The notes under the pieces are model-generated. The model saw only the letters and a program-made list of their open reading frames with translations. It ran no database searches and had not been told where the DNA came from. A stretch of DNA of 64,000 bases from Kumtagia ephedrae. Its GTDB lineage: Bacteria; Pseudomonadota; Alphaproteobacteria; Rhizobiales; Rhizobiaceae. Where the stretch lies: assembly GCF_003012745.1 (NCBI RefSeq), contig NZ_PXYK01000005.1, forward strand, positions 218,434-282,433, in the 5' to 3' direction. Below, piece after piece: positions 44,701 through 52,290 of the stretch. The position numbers and the translations under genes were made by a program. Every line of letters starts with the position of its first letter. Positions within the stretch are counted from its first letter, which is position 1.

Positions 44701-45268
44701 TTCGGCCTCGCCTGTCGGCTGGACCGAGGATGCCTTCTACGACTATCTCCGGAAGGGCCGGGCCGCCGATCACGGTCCGGCTGCCGGACCGATGGCGCAC
44801 GTCGTCGAGTCGCTCGCGCCCTTGCCCGATTCCGACATCCGCGCCATGGCAACCTATCTCGCCAGCTTGAACGACAAGCCCGCGACGGACCCCAGAAGCG
44901 CCAGCGCCGGCGCGATCGAAGCCGCAAGCGCCGCGGAACCGGCAGCACGGATGCGCTTTCCCGTCGGCGCCCGCCTCTTCGAGGGCGCCTGCGCCTCATG
45001 CCACAACGATACGGCCCCGGTCGCCTCGCTCGCGCTCAACTCGAACGTCCATACCGAAACGCCGGACAACCTCATTCAGACGATCCTGCACGGCATTCCC
45101 GAACCGGTCGGCGAGCGTGAGGAGGTCATGGCCATGCCCGCCTTCGGCGCATCGCTGTCCCACCAGGCGATCGCCGAGTTGTCGGACTACATGCGCGCCC
45201 GCTTCGCGCCGCAGAAGCCGGACTGGGCCGACACGGCAGGCACGGTCAGGCGACTGGCAACGAAATAA
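41759..45268 (+). CDS. nicB: Nicotinate dehydrogenase, molybdopterin subunit fused to triheme cytochrome c
   Basis: This protein has 1,169 aa. Residues 1 to about 730 are the molybdopterin-binding xanthine-dehydrogenase-like region (HVDLGTGIRTALAQIVAEEL, MNRSYVWPFQMHGSIGPSCAVADW, GAGESASVPSAAAITNAIFDATG). A membrane helix near 745-765 (GPLVGAFAGALALGAAVLPW) leads to a cytochrome part with three heme sites: CNVCH at 799, CSACH at 945 and CASCH at 1078. This is the NicB design: electrons pass from nicotinate through the clusters to hemes and on to the respiratory chain. Confidence 0.94.
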   Translation: MKQPREKPISAYLGDADMLTVTRVSDTGREELFVAIGADGKVRAFNGHVDLGTGIRTALAQIVAEELDVPFQAVEMVLGATEAAPNQGPTIASETIQVTAIPLRQAAATARAHLVRLAAEQLDCVPDDLLVEDGVVRPRAESNRFARYGDLIAGRGIRLRLDAGAALKASSAYRVVGRAQPRIDLPEKATGAFTYVHDVRLPGMLHGRVIRPPYAGFDHGPHVGASLAGVDEGSVADVPGLVCVVTIGDFVGVVATREENAILAMQKLKVTWRDIPAIPDLNRPEEAIRDNPATPRKLADRGDVERALKGVGDIMNRSYVWPFQMHGSIGPSCAVADWRPDGLTVWSGTQNPFPMRSDLSRLMDMPEDLIVVERLEAAGCYGRNCADDVTADAALLSRAAGKPVRVQLTREQEHGWEPKGAGQVIDVRGGLDLEGGPAAYEFETRYPSNLAPTLPLILTGKIPPVAGVAQMGDRTAIPPYAYANMRVTVHDMPPIARASWFRGVSAMPNSFAHESFIDELATAAGVDPIEYRLRYLHDPRAVDLVRAVAERANWQPHTGPFSHGGDGDILYGRGFAYAVYVHGTFPGTAAAWSAWVADVAVNRKTGEIAVTRVVCGQDTGQVVNPDGVRHQIHGNVIQSTSRVLKEEVNFSADAVQSLEWGAYPILRFPEVPQVDVLMVPRPDEPPLGAGESASVPSAAAITNAIFDATGVRFRELPLTPERVRAALNPLPPAPTQEKPKFARRRVAGPLVGAFAGALALGAAVLPWRAPIAPVERPASDMFSAAAIERGRLAAAAGACNVCHIGNDGLAFAGGRALETPFGVVHAPNITPHPEAGIGAWSYPAFERAMRQGVSRDGSHLYPAHPYTSFAKASESDLQALYAYLMQQPASPRKVPQTELRFPFNVRPLMAGWNALYLSSSPVPKDASRGAAWNRGAELVEGLGHCSACHSERNILGAEVKGDRHLGGGYADGWHAPALTALSASPVGWTEDAFYDYLRKGRAADHGPAAGPMAHVVESLAPLPDSDIRAMATYLASLNDKPATDPRSASAGAIEAASAAEPAARMRFPVGARLFEGACASCHNDTAPVASLALNSNVHTETPDNLIQTILHGIPEPVGEREEVMAMPAFGASLSHQAIAELSDYMRARFAPQKPDWADTAGTVRRLATK

Positions 45269-45372
45269 CCGGGAATTCGAAGCCGCCAACGCGAACCTCG
45301 GAATCAAGCTGCCGTATCCTTCCGGAACGCGCGGCCGGGCGGTACCGGGATCGCCCGGATCTCAGGATCGGT

Positions 45373-45876
45373 CTAGCGCAGCTTCGACAGCAGGCGAAGC
45401 AGGGCGTCGCGCTCTTCGCTGTCGAGCGGCTCGAGCGTTTCGCGCGTGACTTCCCGCGCCGGCCCGACACGCTCCGCGTAGACCGCGCTGCCCGCCGGCG
45501 AAAGGGAGATCGAGAACCGTCTGGGGTCCGCCGGGTCGCGCCTGGTGACCAGCAGCCCGCGCTTGACCAGGCGCTCCACGACACCCTTGATCGTGACGTT
45601 GTCCATCGCGGTCTGGCGGCCCAGCAGGTTCTGCGACATGCCGCCCACCTCGGCGAGCTTGGCCAGGACCGCCCATTGGGTCGGCGTCAGATCGCCGCCG
45701 ACACGGGTGGTGAAAAGCGCGGCATGCCGCTGCTGGACTTGCCGCAGGATGAATCCCACCTGCTCGTCGAGCACATAGTCGCGTGACTCGCCGCGTTGCG
45801 ATGCGGAGATTTCCGCCTCCTCGCCCGTGCCTTCCCGCTTCTCCGGCACGCCCCGGTTCACCATCCTGGCCTTCAC
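45373..45876 (-). CDS. MarR-family regulator of the adjacent ABC importer
   Basis: This protein has 167 aa. The winged helix (LTPTQWAVLAKLAEVGGMSQNLLGRQTAMDNVTIKGVVERLVKRGLLVTRRDPADPRRFSISLSPAG) follows a charged, probably disordered 30-residue N-terminus. GTG 45876 is chosen because GAGGG lies nine bases upstream; ATG 45864 is the alternative. It follows the ATPase gene by 12 bp, so it is the last gene of the transport operon and may act on the two GTTCGTATACGAAC-type sites at 48676 and 48796. It differs from NicR. Confidence 0.85.
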   Translation of the reverse strand: MKARMVNRGVPEKREGTGEEAEISASQRGESRDYVLDEQVGFILRQVQQRHAALFTTRVGGDLTPTQWAVLAKLAEVGGMSQNLLGRQTAMDNVTIKGVVERLVKRGLLVTRRDPADPRRFSISLSPAGSAVYAERVGPAREVTRETLEPLDSEERDALLRLLSKLR

Positions 45877-45888
45877 TCTGCGCGACCC

Positions 45889-46962
45889 TCAGGCCGCAAC
45901 AAGAATGGTATGATACGGCGCCCAGGTCAAAGCTATGGTCTGGTCCGGGCCGAACCGCTCGTCGGTGCGGTTCTGGACGAAAACCGTCACCGGCTTGTTC
46001 CCCGCGTCGACCTTGTACGTCACGCTGTTGCCGGCGAAAACCTCGGCCATGACGCGACCCTGGATGGTGTTCGTGCGGCCCTCCTGGCCCTGGGCTCCGA
46101 CCGGCCCGGCAAGCAGCTTCTCCGGCCGCACGGCGGCAGTGACCCTCGCGCCGGCCGGCGCTTCGTCGGTGGTGAAGATCGCCTGCCCGTCCGGCAGTTC
46201 GATCCGGGTGACCCCGTCGCCGCGCCCGGAAACGACACCTTCGAAGAAATTGGCGGTGCCTAGGAAGCTGGCGGCGAACGCCGTGCGCGGCCGCTCATAG
46301 ATATCGCGTGGCGCACCGATCTGCTCGACCCTGCCCCCATTCATGATGGCGATACGGTCCGACAGCGTCAGCGCCTCCTCCTGGTCGTGGGTGACGAAGA
46401 CGGTGGTGATGCCGACGTCGCGCTGAATCTGCTTGAGCTCGAACTGCATCTCCTCGCGGAGCTTCTTGTCGAGTGCGCCCAGCGGTTCGTCGAGAAGCAG
46501 CACTTTCGGATTGGTCGAGAGCGCGCGGGCGAGCGCGATGCGCTGCTGCTGGCCGCCCGACATCTGCTTGGGCTTGCGGCCCTCGAAACCGGACAGCCGG
46601 ACGAGCTCCAGCAGCTGCCTGACACGTTCGGCGATCTCCGCCTTCGGCCGATGACGGACGGAGAGGCCGAAGCCGATATTTTCCGCCACCGTCAGATGCG
46701 GAAACAAGGCGTAGTTCTGGAACATCATCCCGATGTCGCGCTTGTTGATCGGGATGTTCGAGACTGCCTTGCCGGCGATGGTGATCTCGCCGCGATCCGG
46801 TTCCACGAAACCGGCGATCGCACGCAGCAGCGTGGTCTTGCCGCCGCCGGAGGGACCGAGCAAGCCGAAGAACTCGCCGTCCTGGACGGTCATGGAGACG
46901 TCGTCGAGTGCGGCGACCTTGCCGTAGTACTTCGCGACGTTGCTGATGCCGACAGCACTCAT
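45889..46962 (-). CDS. ABC importer ATPase, PotA/spermidine-type
   Basis: This protein has 357 aa: Walker A GPSGGGKTT, signature MSGGQQQRIALARAL, Walker B VLLLDEPLGALD, the switch His in VFVTHDQEEA, and a C-terminal TOBE-like domain (from about 270; VRPEKLLAG). Such ATPases power polyamine-, iron- or opine-type importers. ATG 46962 is set by GGAG nine bases upstream; a GTG at 46977 is in frame. It overlaps or touches the permease stop. Confidence 0.9.
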   Translation of the reverse strand: MSAVGISNVAKYYGKVAALDDVSMTVQDGEFFGLLGPSGGGKTTLLRAIAGFVEPDRGEITIAGKAVSNIPINKRDIGMMFQNYALFPHLTVAENIGFGLSVRHRPKAEIAERVRQLLELVRLSGFEGRKPKQMSGGQQQRIALARALSTNPKVLLLDEPLGALDKKLREEMQFELKQIQRDVGITTVFVTHDQEEALTLSDRIAIMNGGRVEQIGAPRDIYERPRTAFAASFLGTANFFEGVVSGRGDGVTRIELPDGQAIFTTDEAPAGARVTAAVRPEKLLAGPVGAQGQEGRTNTIQGRVMAEVFAGNSVTYKVDAGNKPVTVFVQNRTDERFGPDQTIALTWAPYHTILVAA

Positions 46963-46963
46963 T

Positions 46964-47746
46964 TCAGCGTTCTCCACCGAACTTGGAAAAGCGGGCGAAA
47001 CCGATCATCAGCACCATCGAGGCGAGAATGATGATCGTCGAGATCGCGTTGATCTCGGGGGTGAAACCCTTGCGGATGGCCGAGTAGATCTGCACCGGCA
47101 GCGTCGAGGTGCCGACGGGCGCAAGGAAGTAGGAAATGACGAACTGGTCGAAGGAAATCGCGAAGGCGAACAGTGCCGCCGCCACGATGCCCGGCGCCAT
47201 CAGCGGCGCGGTCACGCGCCAGAAGGTCTGCCATCCATTCGCGCCCAGCGTCGCGGCGGCCTCTTCCATCGACACGCCGAGGCTGCGCAGGCGCGCGCCG
47301 ACGATGATGACGACATAGGGCAGCGACAGGGCGACGTGGCCGAGCAGGATCGAATGGAGTCCGCGGCCGATGCCCGACCAGAAGAAGAACATCAGCATCG
47401 CCGTGCCGGTGATGAGCCACGGCATTGTGAGCGTCGGCACGAGCATGCCCTGCAGCACCCGCTTGCCGCGGAACTCGTAGCGCGCGAAGCACAGCGCCGT
47501 CAGCGTGCCCAGCGTCGTCGCGATCACCGTGTTGACCAGCGCGATGACGATGCTGTTGCGCGCCGCGCCGATCAGCTGGTCGTTCTGCGCAAGCTGCTGG
47601 TACCACACAAGGTCGAACTCGAACGGAAGCAGGTAGAGTTCCGACCGGTTGAACGACATGATCATCATGACGATGATCGGGATGTAGAGAAAGAACAGGA
47701 TCAGCAGGAGGTACAGGCCCGAGAGGGCGGAGCTTGCCTTGTTCAT
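46964..47746 (-). CDS. ABC importer inner-membrane permease (PotC-like)
   Basis: This protein has 260 aa and six membrane helices. The ATPase-contact EAA loop is EEAAATLGANGWQTFWRVTAPLMAPGI. ATG 47746 lies seven bases after GAGGG. Partner of the permease at 47757. Confidence 0.9.
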   Translation of the reverse strand: MNKASSALSGLYLLLILFFLYIPIIVMMIMSFNRSELYLLPFEFDLVWYQQLAQNDQLIGAARNSIVIALVNTVIATTLGTLTALCFARYEFRGKRVLQGMLVPTLTMPWLITGTAMLMFFFWSGIGRGLHSILLGHVALSLPYVVIIVGARLRSLGVSMEEAAATLGANGWQTFWRVTAPLMAPGIVAAALFAFAISFDQFVISYFLAPVGTSTLPVQIYSAIRKGFTPEINAISTIIILASMVLMIGFARFSKFGGER

Positions 47747-47756
47747 CGTCACACCC

Positions 47757-48620
47757 TCAATTGACCGAGATGTGCTTCTTCAGCACGGGATAGAACAGGC
47801 CCATGATCAGCAGCACGATTGCCAGCATGATGAAGCCGAGCGCCGCGCCGAGGGGCCAGTTGAACGAGGCCGTGAACTGGTTCTCGATCAGCGTCCCCAG
47901 CATGATGGCCTGCTGGCCGCCGAGGATGCGCGGCTCCATGAAGGCGCCCAGCACCGGCACGAAGGTCAGGACCGAGCCGGCGATGAGCCCCGGCAGGCTG
48001 AGGGGCAGGATCACGCGGCGGAAGACGTCGAAGCGCGACGCGCCGAGGCTGTAGGCCGCTTCCGTCAGACTGTCCTCGATCGCCTGCAGCGAGATGTAGC
48101 AGGTGAGGATCATGTAGGGCAGGTAGGACTGCACCAGTCCGATGACGATCGCCGGGTAGGTGTAGAGCAGGTCGAAGGAGGGCGCGAAGGGCAGGATGCC
48201 GTGGATCGTCCGGGCGAGCAGTCCGTTGTCGCTGAGCACCATCGTCCACGAAAAGGTGCGCACCAGACTGTTGCTCCAGAACGGCAGGACGATGAGCAGG
48301 AGCAGGGCCTCGCGCCAGCGGCCCTTGATGGCCTTGGCGAGGATGTAGGCTGCCGGATAGCCGATCAGCGCGCAGAAGAAGGTCACTTCCAGGCCGAGCC
48401 GAACCGAACGCCAGGCGTTGGTCAGATAGAGCGGCCGGGTGAAGAAGTCGGTATAGTGCTTGAGCGTGAACGCCGCCTCGCGTCCTCCCACCGGCACGAC
48501 CGTCAGGAAGCTGAACACCAACATGGCCGCCAGCGGCAGCACGACCGTCACGGTGAGCCACAGGGCGGTCGGCCCACTCAGGCCGATGATTGCACGCAGG
48601 CGTCTGGCGCTGCTGGTCAT
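47757..48620 (-). CDS. ABC importer inner-membrane permease (PotB-like)
   Basis: This protein has 287 aa and six membrane helices, with the EAA loop TEAAYSLGASRFDVFRRVILPLSLPGL and GAFMEPRILGG. ATG 48620 follows GAGGTAGCC. First gene of the permease-permease-ATPase-MarR operon, divergent from the binding-protein gene across a 262-bp region with two operator-like palindromes. Confidence 0.9.
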   Translation of the reverse strand: MTSSARRLRAIIGLSGPTALWLTVTVVLPLAAMLVFSFLTVVPVGGREAAFTLKHYTDFFTRPLYLTNAWRSVRLGLEVTFFCALIGYPAAYILAKAIKGRWREALLLLIVLPFWSNSLVRTFSWTMVLSDNGLLARTIHGILPFAPSFDLLYTYPAIVIGLVQSYLPYMILTCYISLQAIEDSLTEAAYSLGASRFDVFRRVILPLSLPGLIAGSVLTFVPVLGAFMEPRILGGQQAIMLGTLIENQFTASFNWPLGAALGFIMLAIVLLIMGLFYPVLKKHISVN

Positions 48621-48675
48621 GGCTACCTCGACAAGACGGCGCCGGGCGTTGCCGCCGGCGCGTTCCCCGTTTACT

Positions 48676-48689
48676 GTTCGTATACGAAC
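48676..48689. promoter_or_regulatory. Operator candidate, permease side
   Basis: GTTCGTATACGAAC is a perfect 14-bp palindrome 56 bp upstream of the permease start. Confidence 0.6.
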
Positions 48690-48795
48690 TAAAGCCGGTT
48701 TCCGCCACCCTAGCAAGTCGATTTTTGCGCAAGTGCCCGCTGCGCCCGAAAATTCGCCTCCTTCCCCTCTTGCGCAAGGGACTCCGTTGGATATT

Positions 48796-48809
48796 GTTAG
48801 TGTACGAAC
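48796..48809. promoter_or_regulatory. Operator candidate, binding-protein side
   Basis: GTTAGTGTACGAAC shares 12 of 14 bases with the palindrome at 48676. It overlaps the end of a likely -10 (TATTGT, 48793-48798) with TTGCGC 16 bp before it. Confidence 0.5.
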
Positions 48810-48882
48810 ATGCGTGGAACCGCATCTTCGCGAGACCGAAACTGCGCGGGCATGCGCATCTCTCCAGGGGAAGGACATCAAA

Positions 48883-49962
48883 ATGAACAGGCGCAAGATC
48901 ATTCTGTCGGCCGCGGCGGCGCTCGCCGGGACGACGATGCTGTCGCTGGCGGCGGGCACGACCGCCGCGCAGGCACAGGAAATCCGTGTTCTGAACTGGA
49001 ACGGCTACGGCACGGACGAGAAGTTCGCAGTGGAGAAGTTCAAGGAGATGACGGGTGTCACCGTCGTCCACGACTACTATACGTCGGAGCAGGAAATGCT
49101 CACCAAGATGCGCACCAGCCCCGGCGCCTATGATGTCGTCGTGGTCGGCACGCCCTTCCTGCCGGCGACCCGCGACGAGGGGCTGATCGAGCCGATCGAC
49201 ACCTCCAAGATCAGCAACTTCGCCGACGTGTCCGCGCAGTTCAGGGACAGCGACATCGTCAAGGTCGGCGATGAGACGTGGGGAGTGCCGTGGGTCTGGG
49301 GCATCAACTCGTTCGCCTATAACACCGAGACCATCAAGGACAAGCTCACCTCGGTCAACGCCTTGTGGGATCCCAAATATGCGGGCCGCGTCTCCTTGCG
49401 CGACGACGGCATCTACAACGTCCAGATGGCGGCGCTCGCTCTCGGCCAGGACATCAACCACCCGGCGGACATGGCGGCGATCAAGGAGAAGCTGCTCGCG
49501 CTCAAGCCGCAGATCCGCTCCTTCTGGGCGTCCGAGGACGAGTGGATGAAGGGCATCGCGGCCAAGAACTTCGACATCGGCGAGATCTGGGCCGGCGGCG
49601 CGGCGCGCGCCATCAAGCGCCACAAGCTGCCGATCGAGTTCGTCGTCCCGACCGAGGGTGCCTCGGCCTGGTTCGACGTCATGATGATCGCCAAGGACGC
49701 GCCGAACAAGGAAGCCGCCGAGAAGTTCATCGACTACATGATCAGCCCCGACTTCTACGTCACCTGGGACACGAACGCGGGCGCGGCCGTTTCGGCCAAT
49801 GCGAAGGCGGTCGCGGCGTTGCCGGAGGACGCCTTCAACAGGACCGTCATGGGCAACCCGGAAGTTCTCGAGCGCCTGAAGTTCGCCCTTCCGCTGACGG
49901 AAGAACAGCGGCAGGAGATCTCGGACATGTGGGCCGAGGTCAAGACGGAGTTCGCGCGGTAG
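48883..49962 (+). CDS. ABC importer periplasmic binding protein (PotD/PotF-like)
   Basis: This protein has 359 aa with a signal peptide (about 1-31, ending TTAAQAQ). A class-D binding fold follows: IRVLNWNGYGTDEKFAVEKFKEMTGVTVVHDYY, YDVVVVGTPFLPATRDEGLIEPID, WGVPWVWGINSFAYN. This is the spermidine/putrescine-binding type, which also serves other small cations and aromatic acids. ATG 48883 follows GGGGAAGGACATCAAA. Substrate unknown; nic neighbours hint at a pyridine-type compound, which is inference. Confidence 0.9.
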   Translation: MNRRKIILSAAAALAGTTMLSLAAGTTAAQAQEIRVLNWNGYGTDEKFAVEKFKEMTGVTVVHDYYTSEQEMLTKMRTSPGAYDVVVVGTPFLPATRDEGLIEPIDTSKISNFADVSAQFRDSDIVKVGDETWGVPWVWGINSFAYNTETIKDKLTSVNALWDPKYAGRVSLRDDGIYNVQMAALALGQDINHPADMAAIKEKLLALKPQIRSFWASEDEWMKGIAAKNFDIGEIWAGGAARAIKRHKLPIEFVVPTEGASAWFDVMMIAKDAPNKEAAEKFIDYMISPDFYVTWDTNAGAAVSANAKAVAALPEDAFNRTVMGNPEVLERLKFALPLTEEQRQEISDMWAEVKTEFAR

Positions 49963-49982
49963 CATCGACTGCCCGATACCGA

Positions 49983-50013
49983 CGGGACGGGCGCCAGGCC
50001 CGTCCCGGTTTTT
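49983..50013 (+). terminator. Rho-independent terminator after the binding-protein gene
   Basis: CGGGACGGGC and GCCCGTCCCG form a 10-bp stem around GCCAG, followed by GTTTTT. It separates the transporter transcript from the hydrolase genes. A second hairpin (GGCCGGTC/GACCGGCC, 50015-50039) follows. Confidence 0.85.
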
Positions 50014-50050
50014 CGGCCGGTCGGATAGGCTGACCGGCCCGCATGCACGG

Positions 50051-52285
50051 ATGCTGACGATGCTAGTCGATGCCAACGTTCCGGCCGCACGGGCCTGGAA
50101 TACCTGGTCCAACCGGCCGGGCGAGATGGTCTTCCTGCCCCTCGGCGTCCGCCTGACGCCCGTGCTGTTTTCAAGCCGGGCCGGCAAGGCGACGACCATC
50201 GCTCCGGGGCCTGATCTGACGCTCGGCCGCCATGGCATCGACGGCGAGCATATCGCCTTCCACACGCGCTATGGCGGCACGAAGCTGGATTTCCGCTACG
50301 ACAAGACCGATCCTTGGGCCTTTCACGGCGAATGGCGCTGCACGCATCATGGCGAATGGGGTCTCCGCTACTGGGTAGCGCTTTGCCTTTCGGCCGAGAA
50401 TGGCGCGACCGCCGTCTTCGACGAGGCTGCGCAGGCGGCGACCATCAAGGTCGGAACGCGCTTCGTCGCCGTCGTCGCCTCCACCCAGCCGGTGCAGGTC
50501 ACCGCGCACAGGAGCGTCGCCGATCTGGTCGCCGATTTCGACGCCAACGGCTATTTCTATCTCGGTAGCCGCGGCAACGAGGCGAAGGCCTTGGCGCTGC
50601 GCTTCGAGCTCGAAATGTCGAAGCACACGCGCTTCGCCGCCGCGGTCGCGGACGATCGCGCGCTGGCCATCGCAAAGGCGCGGGAATGCCTCGCCAAGGG
50701 TGCATCCTCGCCGCCCCTGCCGGTCCAGACCGGCCGTAATGCCGGCGCGCTCGACGCGGTTTGCGACGTGATGGGCTGGAACACCCTGCGCGACACCGCC
50801 CACAACCGCAATTTTACCGCGACCAGTCGCATGTGGGATCTCGGCGGCTTCGCCGTCTGGTACAACGACGCCACCTACCATGCGCTGATGTGCAGCCTGT
50901 TCGATCGCCGGCTCGGCTTCGACAACATGGCGACCGCAATGGCCAATGCCACGCCGCAGGGAAATTTCGCCTGCCTCACCAATGTCAACGATTCCTGGGT
51001 CGACCGCACCCAGGCGCCCAACGGGGCGTTCATGGCCTGGATGATGTTTTTGCGCAGTCGTGATCGTTCGCTGCTCGAGCTCGTCTACGAGCCGCTCCGG
51101 CGCAACCAGCTCTGGTGGCGCGAAATGCGCGATCCCGACCGGCGCGGGCTTGTCTCCTGCGGCACGTCGGATGTCGGCGAAGGCATGTACAAGGGCATGC
51201 ACTTCGGCGCGCGCAACGAGACCGGCATGGACAATTCCGCCACCCATGACGAAGCGATCTACGAGCCGGAAACGCGCACGCTCTCGACCTTCGACGTCGG
51301 CTTGAACTCGGTGCTGGCGCTCGACGCCGAGATGCTGGCGCTGATCGCCCGCGAACTGGGCCGCACCGGCGAGGCGGAGGAGTTGGACGCCCTGGCGGCA
51401 TCGAGCCGCGACAGGATCCGCACCGAGCTGTGGGACGAGGCGCGCGGCATCTTCGCCAACCGGCAGCGCAACGGCGGTTTCGTGCGGAGCCTGGCGCCGA
51501 CGAGCTTCTATCCGCTGATCTGCGGCGCGGCCACGCCCGAACAGGCCGGGCGGCTGCTCCAGCATCTCGACGACCCCCGCACCTTCGGCGGCGAATGGGT
51601 CATCCCCAACGCCACCCGCGACGACCCGGCCTATCGCGACAACGTCTACTGGCGCGGCCGCATATGGCCGAACGTCAACTATTTCGTCTGGCATGCGCTT
51701 CGCCGCAACGGCTTCGAGGCCGAGGCCAGGGCGTTCGGCGCCAAATGCATGAAGCTCTTCGAAAAATCGTGGGCGGATCGGGTGATCGCCGAAAACTACA
51801 ACGCCGAAACCGGCGAAGCCATGGATCAGGGCGACACCGACCCGTTCTACTCCTGGGGCGCACTGCTGCCGCTGCTCGGCGTCGCCGATATCATGGACAT
51901 CAATCCGTGGGCGGGTTGGGAATTGCGCAACACCGGCGAGCCGGGAAGCCTCGGGCCTGTCGAGAGCCCGATAGGTCCGGTGACGGTTGCCGTCGTGCAG
52001 GGCACCCTTTCCCTTTCGACGTCCCGCGGAACGCTGCTTGAGACCCCGACCCGCGGCCGCATCGCCAACCTGACGCTCGCCGAGACCTGTGTCTCGATGA
52101 CGCTTCATCCTGAAGTCGGCGACAGTTTCGAGATCGCCTTGTCGGGGATCGAGCCCGGGCGGATGGTTGCGGCGCATCTCGACGGCGAGACCGTTTCCCC
52201 GACCGGGGACACCGGCGTCCTGCGGTTCTCGCTGCCCGACGCCGCCGGCCGCCGCCTCGTCGTCCACCTGGCGCCGATCGCCTGA
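50051..52285 (+). CDS. GH63-like (alpha/alpha)6 glycoside hydrolase
   Basis: This protein has 744 aa without a signal peptide. The catalytic part shows toroid motifs TSRMWDLGGFAVWYNDATYHALMCSLFDRRLGFDNM, DRTQAPNGAFMAWMMF, ARNETGMDNSATHDE, FDVGLNSVLALDAEMLALIA and VYWRGRIWPNVNYFVWHALRRNGFEAEA. This is the layout of GH63/MGH1-like enzymes (mannosyl- or glucosyl-oligosaccharide and glycerate hydrolases). The C-terminal beta domain is about 640-744. The substrate is unknown. ATG 50051 or 50060; ribosome site weak. First of three closely linked genes. Confidence 0.78.
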   Translation: MLTMLVDANVPAARAWNTWSNRPGEMVFLPLGVRLTPVLFSSRAGKATTIAPGPDLTLGRHGIDGEHIAFHTRYGGTKLDFRYDKTDPWAFHGEWRCTHHGEWGLRYWVALCLSAENGATAVFDEAAQAATIKVGTRFVAVVASTQPVQVTAHRSVADLVADFDANGYFYLGSRGNEAKALALRFELEMSKHTRFAAAVADDRALAIAKARECLAKGASSPPLPVQTGRNAGALDAVCDVMGWNTLRDTAHNRNFTATSRMWDLGGFAVWYNDATYHALMCSLFDRRLGFDNMATAMANATPQGNFACLTNVNDSWVDRTQAPNGAFMAWMMFLRSRDRSLLELVYEPLRRNQLWWREMRDPDRRGLVSCGTSDVGEGMYKGMHFGARNETGMDNSATHDEAIYEPETRTLSTFDVGLNSVLALDAEMLALIARELGRTGEAEELDALAASSRDRIRTELWDEARGIFANRQRNGGFVRSLAPTSFYPLICGAATPEQAGRLLQHLDDPRTFGGEWVIPNATRDDPAYRDNVYWRGRIWPNVNYFVWHALRRNGFEAEARAFGAKCMKLFEKSWADRVIAENYNAETGEAMDQGDTDPFYSWGALLPLLGVADIMDINPWAGWELRNTGEPGSLGPVESPIGPVTVAVVQGTLSLSTSRGTLLETPTRGRIANLTLAETCVSMTLHPEVGDSFEIALSGIEPGRMVAAHLDGETVSPTGDTGVLRFSLPDAAGRRLVVHLAPIA

Positions 52286-52290
52286 CCCCG

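Noticed and set aside
50171..52267. A 698-codon open frame on the minus strand
   Set aside because: It is opposite the GH63-like gene, which has the protein-family motifs; the antisense product has none.
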